Shown in pieces: positions 14,301 to 26,200 of a stretch of 64,000 nt of DNA. The notes beneath the pieces were generated by a model. The model made no database searches, was not told the DNA's origin, and was given only the letters and a program-made list of their open reading frames with translations. Both the position numbers and the translations under genes were made by a program. The stretch spans positions 9,598,001-9,662,000 of the forward strand of contig NC_063259.1 in assembly GCF_019578655.1 (NCBI RefSeq), read 5' to 3'. The stretch comes from Ricinus communis. Its lineage: Eukaryota > Streptophyta > Magnoliopsida > Malpighiales > Euphorbiaceae. The first letter of the stretch is position 1. Each line of letters starts with the position of its first letter.

Positions 14301-16974
14301 TTGCGAGTCTGAGAAAACAGCCTCATAGAAGAGATAAATTTCTTAATATGAGAAAACAACCCCGCAATACGAGGATATTTCTCAATCGGAGAAAATAGCC
14401 TCGTAATTTTGGTATATGTGTGAGTATGAGAAAAGAACCCCTTAAATAGGTTAACTTTATAATATGAGAAAACAACCCCGTAAAAGGGATATATTTGCCG
14501 ATATAAGAAAATAACCCCATAAGACGTGTGAATTTATGAATTTGACAAAACAACCCCATAATAGTGCTAATAATTTAAAATGAGAAAACGACCCCGTGAA
14601 AGTGGTATATTAATCCATATAAAAATATAATCCCCTAAAATGTGTATATTTATGAATTTGGGAAAACAATCCCGTAATACGGGAAAATTTATCAATCGGA
14701 GAAAATAACCTCGTAATTTTGGTATATTATTGAGTATGGGAAAACAATCCCTTAAATGGGTTAACTTTATAATATGAGAAAACAACCCCGTAAAAGGGAT
14801 ATATTTGCCGATATAAGAAAATAACCCCGTAAGACATGTGAATTTATGAATTTGGCAAACAACCCGATAAGAGTGCTAATAATTTAATATGAGAAAATAA
14901 CCCCGTAAAAGTGGTATATTTATCAATATAAAAAATAACTCCGTAAAATGTGTATATTTATGAATCTAAGAAAACAACCCGTAAAAGTAGTGTAATTGCG
15001 AGTCTGAGAAAACAGCCTCGTAGAAGAGGTAAATTTTTTAATATGAGAAGACAACCCCGTAATACGGGAATATTTATCAATCTGAGAATATAACCTTGTA
15101 ATTTTGATATATTTATGAGTATGAGAAAACAATCCCTTAAATGGGTTAACTTTATAATATGAGAAAAAACCCCATAAAAGGGATATATTTGCCAATATAA
15201 GAAAATAACCCCGTAAGACGTGTGAATTTATGAATTTGGCAAAACAACCCCATAAGAGTGCTAATAATTTAATATGAGAAAATAACCCCGTAAAAGTGGT
15301 ATATTTATCAATATAGAAATTAATCCCGTAAAACGTGTATATTTATGAATCTAAGATGACAACCCGTAAAAGTAGTGTAATTGCGAGTCTGAGAAAACAG
15401 CCTCGTAGAACGGGTAAATTTTTTAATATGAGAAAACAACCCCATAATACGTGGATATTTATCAATCGTGAAAATAACCCCGTAATAGTGCTAATAATTT
15501 AATATGAGGGAACGACCCCGTAAAAGTGGTATGTTTGTCAATATAAAAAAAATAATCCTGTAAAACGTGTAAATTTATGAATATGAGAAAAGAATCCCGT
15601 AAAAGTAGTGTAATTGCGAGTCTGAGAAAAGAGCCTCGTAGAAGGGTTAAAATTTTTAATATGAGAACACAACCCCGTAATAAGGGGATATTTATCAATC
15701 GGAGAAGATAGCCCCGTAATTGTGGTATATTTGTGAGTATAGAAAATAACCCCTTTAATGGGTTAATTTTAGAATATGAGAAAACAACCCTGTGAAAGGG
15801 GTATATTTGCCGATATAAGAAAATAACCCCGTAAGAAGTGTGAATTTATGAATTTGACAAAACAACCCGATAATAGTGCTAATAATTTAATACGAGAAAA
15901 TGATCCCGTAAAAGTAGTATAATTGGTAGTCTGAGAAAACAGCCTCGTAGAACGGGTAAATTTTTTAATATGAGGAAAAAACCCCGTAAGAGGCATATAT
16001 TTATAAATATTAGAAAACAACCCCGTAATACGATGATATTTATCAATCGGAGAAAATAACCCCGTAATTTTTGTATATTTATGAGTATGAAGAAACAGCC
16101 CCTTTAATGGGTTAATTTTAGAATATGAGAAAACAACCCTGCAGAAGGGGTATATTTGTCAATATAAGAAAATAACCGTGTAAAACATGTAAATTTATGA
16201 ATTTGACTAAACAACCCCATAATAGTCCTAATAATTTAATATGAGAAAACGACTCCGTAAAAGTGGTATATTTATCAATATAAGAAAATAACCCCGTAAA
16301 ATGTGTATATTTATGAATCTGAGAAAACCACCCCGTAAAAGTAGTGTAATTGTGAGTCTGAGAAAATAGCATCGTAGAAGGGGTAATTTTTTTAATATGA
16401 TAGAACAACCCCGTAATACGGGCAGATTTATCAATCGGAGAAAATAACCCCGTAATTTTGGTATATTTGTGAGTATGAGAAAACAACCCCTTAAATGGGT
16501 TAACTTTATAATATGAGAAAACAAACCCGTAAAGTGATATATTTGCCTATATAAGAAAATAACCTCGTAAGCCGTGTAAATTTATGAATTTGACAAAACA
16601 ACCCTAGAATAGTGCTAATAATTTAATATGAGAAAATGACCCCGTAAAAGTTTTATATTTATCAATATAAAAAAGATAACCACGTAATAAGTGTATATTT
16701 ATGAATCGAAGAAAGCAACCACGTAAAAGTAGTGTAATTGCGAGTCTCAGAAAACAGACTCGTAGAAGGGGTAAATTTTTTAATATGAGAAAACAACCTC
16801 GAAATAAGAGCGTATTTACCAATCGGATAAAATAGCCCCATAATTTTAGTATATTTGGGAGTATGAGAAAACAATCCCTTAAATTGGTTAATTTTAGAGT
16901 ATGAGAAAACAATCCCGTAAAAGGGGTATATTTGTCGATATAAGAAAATTTCCCTATAAAACGTGTAAATTGAT
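8330..16974 (+). repeat. Satellite block A, second part: 10-monomer HOR array
   Basis: The array continues in the same register as before the solo LTR, with the same ten-monomer order and a period of about 388 bp, around 22 copies. Variants are visible. An 11-monomer form with an added TATAAATATTAGAAAAC-type monomer occurs near 9362-9440, 9787-9865, 10599-10676, 11023-11100 and 15972-16049. Shortened copies with hybrid monomers occur near 12067, 14657, 15464 and 15891. A degraded patch lies at about 12290-12620, where monomers are shortened and irregular. No gene is supported. The block runs into the N gap. Confidence 0.94.
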
Positions 16975-17474
16975 NNNNNNNNNNNNNNNNNNNNNNNNNN
17001 NNNNNNNNNNNNNNNNNNNNNNNNNNNNNNNNNNNNNNNNNNNNNNNNNNNNNNNNNNNNNNNNNNNNNNNNNNNNNNNNNNNNNNNNNNNNNNNNNNNN
17101 NNNNNNNNNNNNNNNNNNNNNNNNNNNNNNNNNNNNNNNNNNNNNNNNNNNNNNNNNNNNNNNNNNNNNNNNNNNNNNNNNNNNNNNNNNNNNNNNNNNN
17201 NNNNNNNNNNNNNNNNNNNNNNNNNNNNNNNNNNNNNNNNNNNNNNNNNNNNNNNNNNNNNNNNNNNNNNNNNNNNNNNNNNNNNNNNNNNNNNNNNNNN
17301 NNNNNNNNNNNNNNNNNNNNNNNNNNNNNNNNNNNNNNNNNNNNNNNNNNNNNNNNNNNNNNNNNNNNNNNNNNNNNNNNNNNNNNNNNNNNNNNNNNNN
17401 NNNNNNNNNNNNNNNNNNNNNNNNNNNNNNNNNNNNNNNNNNNNNNNNNNNNNNNNNNNNNNNNNNNNNNNNNN
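16975..17474. other. Assembly gap, 500 N
   Basis: Exactly 500 unknown bases. Round size suggests a placeholder of unknown true length. Ten-monomer HOR sequence (block A) lies on the left and block B on the right. Any open frame spanning the gap is an artefact. Confidence 0.99.
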
Positions 17475-20400
17475 AACATCCCCGTAAAAGGGGTATCTTT
17501 ATGAATATGAGAAACCAACCCTGTACGAAGAGTATATTTATGAGTATAAGAAAGCAACCCTGTAAACAGAGTATATATATGAATATGAGAAAACCACCCC
17601 GTAAGAGGGGTATATTTCTATGAGAAAATATCCGTGTAAAAGGGATATATTTATGAATATGAGAAAAGAACCCTGTATAGGGGTATAATTGTGAGTATGA
17701 GAAAGCAACCATGTAAAAGGGGTATATTTATGAATATAAGAAAATAACTCTGTAAGAGCGGTATATTTACGAGTATGAGAAAATAATACCGTAAAAGGGG
17801 TATATTTATTAATATCATAAATAAACCTCGTGAGAGTGTTATAATTATAAATATTAGAAAACAAACGCATACAAGGGATATATGTGAGTATGAGAATACA
17901 ATCCCGTAAAAAGGGTATATTTATGAATATAAGTAAAAAACTACATCAGACGGGTATATTTTGAGTATGAGAAAACTATTTCCTAAAAGTGGTATATTTT
18001 TTAATATGAGAAAATAACCCCGCAGAGATATATTTGTAAATATTAGAAAACAACCCCGTGAGAGGGCTATGTCTATAAGTATGAGAAAAGAACCTCGTAA
18101 AATGGGTATCTTTATAAGTATGAGAAAACAATCCCATAAGAGGGATATATTTGTGAGTATCAGAAAACAGCCCCATAAAAGGGGTTTATTTTTTAATATG
18201 AGAAAACAACCCCGTAAGAGGGGTATATTTTTAAATATTAGAAAACAACCCCATAGGAGGGGTATATTTGTGTGTATGAGAAACCAACCCCGTATAAAGG
18301 GTATATTTAGGAATATGAGAAAACAATCTCGTAAAAAGGGTATATTTGTGAATATGAGAAAACAACCCCGCAAGAGGGGTATATTTTTTAATATGAGAAA
18401 ACAACCCCGTAAAAGGCATATGATTAGTAATATGAGAAAACAACCCCATCAGGGACGTATATTTATGTGTGAGAAAAAAATCTTGTAAAAGGGTTATATT
18501 AGTTAATATGAGAAAATAACCCCCTAAGGGGGAGTATAGTTGAAAATATTAGAAAATCAACCCCTATGAGGGATATATTTATGAGTATGGGAAAGCAACT
18601 GTGTAAAAAAGGTATATTTATAAGTATGAGAAAACAACCCCATAAGAGGGGTATATTTATGAGTATGAAAAAACAATCCCGTTAAAGGAGTATATTTGTT
18701 AATATGAGAAAACAACCCTATAACAGGAGATAGCTGTAAGTATTAGAAGACAACCCCGTATGATAGGTATATTTTTTAGTATGAAAGAACAACCTCGTGC
18801 CTCGTGAAAAGGGTATATTCATGAGTATGAAAAAATAACCCCGTAAGAGGGGTATATTTTTTAGTATTATAAAAAAAATCCGGAAGAGGGATATATTTAT
18901 GAGTATGAGAAAATAATCTCGTAAAAGGAGAATATTTATTAATATGAGAAAATAATCTTGGAAGAGATGTAAAGTTGTAAATATTAGAAAACAACCTCGA
19001 AACAGGGGTATAATTTTTAGTATTAGAAAAAAAAACCCCGTAAAGGGGTTTATTTTTTAATATGAGAAAACCGCCCCGTAAGAGGGGTATATTTGTAAAT
19101 AATCCAAAACAGCCCAATAAGAGGAGTTATTTGTGAATATAAGAAACCAAATATGTTGAATGGGTATATTTATAAATATGAGAAGACAATCTCGTACGAG
19201 GGGTATATTTGTGAGTATGAGAAATCAACCCTGTAAAAGTAGTATATTTATAAATATAAGAAAAGATCTCCGAACGAGGGGTATATCTGTGATATGAGAT
19301 AACGACCCTGTAAAAAGGATATCTTTGTAAATATGAGAAACCAATCCCGTGTGAGGGGTATATTTGGGAGTGTGAGAAAGCAACCCCGTAAACGGGGTAT
19401 ATAAATGAATATGAGAAAACAACCCCGTAAGAGGGGTATATTTTATGAGTATGAGGAAAAAATTTCGTAAAAGCGGTATATTTATTAATATAAGGAAACA
19501 ACCCCGAAAGTGGGTTATAATTATGAGTTTGAGAAAACACCCCATAACAGAGGTATATTTTTTAGTATGAGAAAACTACCCCGTAAAAAGGTTATATATA
19601 TGAGTATGAGAAAACAACCACGTGAGGGGGGTACATTTGTGAGTATGAGAAAACAACCACGTGAGAGGGGTACATTTATGAGTATGAGAAAAAAATCCCG
19701 TAAAACGTGTATATTATTTAATATGAGAAACAACCTGGTAACACGAGTATATTTATGAGGATCAGAAAACAACACCGTAAAATGGGTATATTTTTTAATA
19801 TGTGAAAACAATCTCGTAAGAGGGGTATATTTCTAAATATTAGAGAACAACCCCGTAAGAATGGTATATTTTTTAGTTTAAGTAAACAATCTCCTAAAAG
19901 CGGTATATATATGAGTTTGAGAAAACAATTCTGAAAGGGTACATTTTTAATATGATAAAACAACCCTATAAGAGGGGTATCTTTGTGAATATGAGAAACC
20001 AACTCTGTAGAAAGTGTATATTTGTGAGTATAAGAATACAACCTCGTAAATATGCGAAAACAACCCCGTAAGAGGGGTATACTTATAAATATGAAAAAAA
20101 GCCTGTATGAGTGATATATTTATGAGTATGAGAAAGCAATCCTCTAAATGAGAAAACAACCCCAAAAGAAGGATATATTTATAAATATTAAAAAATAATC
20201 CTATAACAGGGGTATATTTCTGAGTATAAGATAACACCTCGTAAAAGGGGTATATTTGTTAATATAAGAAAACAACCCCGTAAGTGAGGTACATTTATGA
20301 GTATGAGAAAACAACCGTGTAAATGGGGTGCATTTATGAATACAAGAAAAGAACGCCATAAGAGGGGTATATTGATGAGTATGAGAAAACAACCCCGTAC

Positions 20401-23203
20401 GAGGGGTAGAATTGTAAGTATGAGAAAGCAATCCCGTAAAAAGGGTATATTTTTTAATATGAGAAGAAAATCCCGTAAAAGGAGTATGTTTGTAAATATT
20501 ACAAATCAACCCCGTAAGAAAGGTATCTTTGTGAGTATGAGAAAACAATCTTGTAAAAAGGATCTATTTATGAATACGAGAAAAGAACCCCGTACGAGGG
20601 GTATATTTGTGAGTATGAGAAAGCAACCATGGAAAGGGGGGTCTCTTTGTTAATATGTGAAAACAACCCTGCAAGTGGGGTACATTTACAAATATTAGAA
20701 AACAATCCCGTAAGAGGGGTATATTGATGAGTATGAGAAAACAATATAGTGAAAATGGTATATTTATGAATATGAGAAAAGAACCCCGTACGAAGGGTAT
20801 ATTGGCGAGTATGAGAGAACAACCCCGTAAAAGGAGTATATTTGTTAATTTGAAGAAACAACCCCGTAAGAGAGTTACATTTGAAAATATTAGAAAACAA
20901 CCCCGCAACAGTATGAGAAAACAACCGTATAAAATGAGTGTATTTATGAGTATGAGAAAACAAACCCGTGAGATGGGTAGAGTTGTGAATACGAGAAACT
21001 AACCCCGTAAAAGGTGTATATTTTTTAATATGAGAAAATAACCCCGTAAGAGGAGTATATTTATAAATATTACAAATCAACCCTGTAAGAGGGGTATCGT
21101 CCTGATTATGACCAAACAACTCCGTAAAAAGGGTATATTTATGAGTACGAGAAAAGAACCCCGTATAAGAGGTACATTTATGAGTATGAGAAAGCAACTC
21201 CGTAAAGGGGGTAACTTAGTTAATATGCGAAAATAACCCTGTAAGAGGCGTATATTTGTAAATATTAGAAAACAACCTCATTGCAAGGGTATATTTTTAG
21301 TATGAGAAAATAACCTCGTAAAAGGGGTATATTCGTTAATATAAGAAAAGAACCCCGTAAATGGGGTACATTTATGAATATGAGAAAACAACCTTGTAGA
21401 AGGGGTATATTTATGAATACAAGAAATGAACCTCGTTAAATGGGTATATTGATGAGTATGAGAAAACAACCCCGTAAAAAGAATATATTTATGAATATGA
21501 GAAAATAACCCCGTACGAGGGGTATATTTGTGAGTATGAGGAAGCAATCCCGTCAAAGGAGTATTTTTATAATATAAGAAAACAACCTCGGAATAGGAGT
21601 ACACTTATAAATATTAGAAAATAACCCCGTTAGAGGGGTATATTTGTTAGTATGAGAAAACAACCCTGTAGAAATGGTATATATATGAATATGAGAAAGT
21701 AACCCCTTACGAAGGGTATATTTGTGAGTATGTGAAAGCAATCCCGTAAAAGAGGTATATATATGATGATGAGAAAACAAGCTCATAAAAGGGGTATATA
21801 GATGAGTGTGAGGAAACAACCACATAAATTGGGTGAATTTATGAGTATGAGAAAATAAACCCGTGAGATGGGTACATTTGTGAGTCTGAAAAAACAACCA
21901 TGAAATGTGTATATTTTTTAATATAAGAAAATAACTCCGTAAGACGGGTATATTTGTAAATAATGCGAAATAACCCCGTAAAAGATGTATACTTGTGAGT
22001 ATGAGAAACCAACCCCGTAGAAAGGGTATATTTATGAATATGAGAAAACAACTCGGTATGAGGGGTATATTTGTGATTATGGCAAAGCAACCCCGTAAAA
22101 AGGGTATATTTATGAATATGAAAAAACAACCGCGTAAGATGGGTATCATTATGAGTGTGAGAGAACAACCCCATAAAAGGGTATCTTTGTTAATATATGA
22201 TAACAACCATGTACGAGCGCTATATCTATAAATATTAGAAAACAACCATGTTAGAGCGGTATATTTTTGAGTATGAGAAAACAACACCGTAAAAGAGGTA
22301 TATTCGTCAATATTAGAAAATAACCCCATAAGTGAGGTACATTTATAAGTATCAGAAAACAACCCTATTAATGGGGTATATTTATGAATACGAGAAAAGA
22401 ACCCGTAAATGGGGTATATTGATGATTATGAGAGAACAACCCCGTAAAAGGGGTATATTTATTAATTTGAGAAAATAACCCCATAAGAGAGGTACATTTG
22501 CAAATATTAGAAAATAACCCTGCAACAAGGGTATTCTATAAGTATGAGAAAACAGCCGCATATACTGAGTGTATTTATTAGTTTGAGAAAATAAACCCGT
22601 GAGAGGGGTGCATTTGTGAGTATGAGATAATAACCCCGTAAAAGGTTATATTTCTTAATATGAGAAAACAACTCCTTAAGAGAGATATATTTGTAAATAT
22701 TAAAAATCAACCCCGCGAGAGCGGTATGTTTGTGAGTATGAGAAAACAACCCCTTAACATGGTATCTTTGTTAATATGCGAAAACAACCTAGTTAGAGGG
22801 GTATATTTTTGAAAATTAGGAAACAACCCCATCACGAGGTATATTTGTCAGTATGGGAAAACAACCCCGTAAAACTGGTATATTTGCCGATATAACTAAG
22901 GAACCCCATAAGTTAGGCACATTTATGCGTATGAAAGGACAACCCCATAAAAGGGGTATATTCGTTAATATAAGAAAACAACCCCATAAATGGGGTACAT
23001 TTATGAGTATGATAAAACAACCCTGTTAACTTGGTATACTTATGAATACGAGAAAAGAACCCGTAAGAGGGGTAGATTGGTGAGTATGAGAGAACAACCC
23101 CGTAAAAGGGATATATTTGTTAATTTAAGAAAACAACCCCGAAAGAGAGGTACATTGCAAATATTCGGAAACAATCCTACAACAGGGGTATATTTGTAAG
23201 TAT
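17475..23203 (+). repeat. Segmental duplication inside satellite block B, copy 1
   Basis: Rare monomer variants appear in the same order about 11.85-11.9 kb further on. Examples are TATTTCTATGAGAAAA (17607 and 29498), GGCATATGATTAGTAATATG (about 18414 and 30318), GGGGTATCGTCCTGATTATG (21091 and 32961) and ATATTCGGAAACAA (23161 and 35008). The copy begins at or before the edge of the N gap. After about 23203 the two copies stop matching. By eye, identity in compared stretches is around 90 percent, with small indels. Confidence 0.8.
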
Positions 23204-26200
23204 GAGAAAACAACCGCATAAAATGAGTGTATTTATGAGTATGAGAAAACAAACCCATAAGAGTGGTATATTTATGAGTATAAGAAAGAAACCCCATAAA
23301 AAGGGTATATTCATGAATATAAGAAAACCACCCGGTAAGAAAGGTATATTTTTAGTATGAGAAAACAACCTCGTAAAAGATGTATGTTTATACATATGAG
23401 AAAATAACCACGAAAGAGGGGTATATTAGAAGAGAATCCTGAAACTGGGTATATTTATGAATATGAGAAAATAACCGCGTAGAAGGGGTAGATTTGTGAG
23501 TATGAAAAATAATATTGTAAATGGCAATATATTTATGAATACGAGAAAACAACCTGTAAGAGTGGTTTATTTATATGAGTATGAGAAAATTACCCCATTA
23601 AAGGGGTATCTTTATTAATATTCAAAAATAATCCTGTAAGACGGTTATATTTATAAACATTAGAAAATAACCTTGTAACAGGGGTATATTTGTGCGTGTG
23701 AGAAAATAACTCCGCAAGAGGGGTATATTTGTAAATAATAGAAAGTAACCCCGCAAGAGGGGTATAATTATGAATATGAGAAAACAACCCCGTATAAGGG
23801 GCATATTTGTGAGTATGAGAACCAACATCGTAAAAGGGATATATTTATGAATATGAGAAAACAACTCCGTACGAGAGGTATATTTGTGAGTATGAGATAA
23901 CAACTGTAAAAAGAATATTTTTGTAAATACGAGAAACCAAACCCGTACGAGGGGTATATTTGTGAGTATGAGAAAGCAACCTTGTAAAAGGGAAATATTT
24001 ATTAATATAAGAAAACAATCCCGTAAGAGGGGTTAATTTGTAAATATTAGAAAACAAACCAGTAATAGGGGTATATTTGTAAGTATGAGAAAACAACCAC
24101 ATAAAAGGGGTAATATTTACGAGTATAAGAAAACAACCCCATATGAGGTGTATAATTGTGAGTATGAGAAAGTAACCCTATAAAAGGGGTATATTTATTA
24201 ATATGAGAAAACAACTACATAAGAGGGGTATAGTTGTAAATATTTAGAAACAACTCCGTACGAATGGTATGTTTCTGAGTATGAGAAAAAACCATGTAAA
24301 AGGGGTATATTTATGAGTATGAGAAAACAATCCCGTAAGAGGGATATATTTGTGAGTATGAGAAAACAACCCCGTAAAAAGGGTATATTTATGAATATGA
24401 CAAAACAACCCTTTACAAGGGTTATAATTATGAGTATGAGAAAGTAACCCTATAAAAGGGGTATATTTATAAATATGAGAAAACAACCCCGTTAGAGGAT
24501 TATATTTCGAGTATGAGAAATTAATCTCAGAAATGGGTATATTTGTTATACGAGAAAATAACTCTATAAGAGGGGTATAGTTGTAAATATTTGAAAATAA
24601 CCCCTCACGAGGGGTATGTTTGTGAGTATGAGAAAACAACCTTGTAAAAGGGGTATATTTATAAGTATGAGAAAATAACCCTGTAAGAGGGGTATATTTG
24701 TGAGTACGGGAAATCAACCCTGTAGAAAGGGTATATTTATGAATTTGAAAAAACAACCCCATGTGAGAGGTGTGTTTGTGAGTATGAGAAAGCAACCCCG
24801 TAAAAGTGGTATATTTATGAATATGAGAAAACAACCACATAAGAGAGGGCATATATTTAAGTATAAGAAAACAACCCCATAAAAGGCGTATGTTTATTAA
24901 TATGAGAGAACAATCCCATCAGAAGGGTATATTTATGAGTATGAGAAAATGATACCGTAAAAGGGAGTATATTTATTAATATGAGAAAACAACCCCCTAC
25001 GTCGGGTGCCTTTTTTAGTACGAGAACCACCTTGTAAACGGGATATATTTGTTAAATGAGAAACAAACTTATAAGAGGGGTATATTTTTGAGTATGAGAA
25101 AACAATCTTGTAAATGAGGTATATTTGTTAATATGAGAGAACAACCGCGTAATAGGGGATAGTTTTTAATTATTAGAAGACAACCTCGTACGAGAGGTAT
25201 ATTTGTGAGTGTTAGAAAACAACCTCGTAAAAGGGCTATATTCATGAGTATGAGAAAATAACCCCGTAAGAGGGTTATATTTCTGTGTATCAGAAAACAA
25301 CCTCGTAAGAGAGGTATATTTGTTAATATGAGAAAATAACCCCGTAAGAATGGTATATTTGTAAATATTATAAAACAACTCCGTAGTAAGGGTATATTTG
25401 TAAGTATATGAAAATAAACGCCTAAGAAGGTTTTATTTATGAGTATGAGAAAACAATCCTATGAGAGGGTTACTTTTATAAGTATGAGAAAATAATCTCG
25501 TACGAGGGGTATATTTGTGAATATGAGATAACAATCCCGAAATAAGGGTATCTTTATGAATATGAGAAACCAACCCGTACGAAGGGTATATTTATGAGTA
25601 TGAGAAAGCAACCCTATAGACAAGGTATATATATGAATATGAGAAAACCACCCCATAAGAGGGGTACATTTCTCAGTATGAGAAACTATCCCGGTAAAAG
25701 GGTTATATTTATGAATATGAGAAAATAACCCCATACGAGTGGTATAATTGTGAGTATGAAAAAGCAACCCTGTAAAAGGGGTATATTTATTAACATGAGA
25801 AAACAACCTGCAAGAGCGGTATATTTATTAGTTTGAGAAAATAATAACGTGAAAGGGGTATATTAGTCAATATAATAAAATAACCTCGTAAGAGTGGTAT
25901 AGTTGTAAATATCAGAAACAAACTCGTACAAGGGATATATGTGTGAGTATGAGAATGCAAACCTATAAAAGGGATATATTTATGAATATAAGAAAACAAC
26001 GTCAGCGGACGAGTATATTTTGAGTATGACATATCAATTTCATAAAAAGGATATATTTTTTAATATGAGGAAACAAGAAATATATTTTTAAATATTAGAA
26101 AACAACCGCGTAAGAGGGGTATATTTGTGAGTGTGATAAACCAACCCTTTAGAATGGGTATATTTATATTTATGAGAAAACAATCACGTAGTAGGGATAT

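Noticed and set aside
16604..17712. Open frames of 240-317 codons spanning 16604-17712
   Set aside because: They include the 500-N gap translated as unknown residues, with satellite frames on either side.
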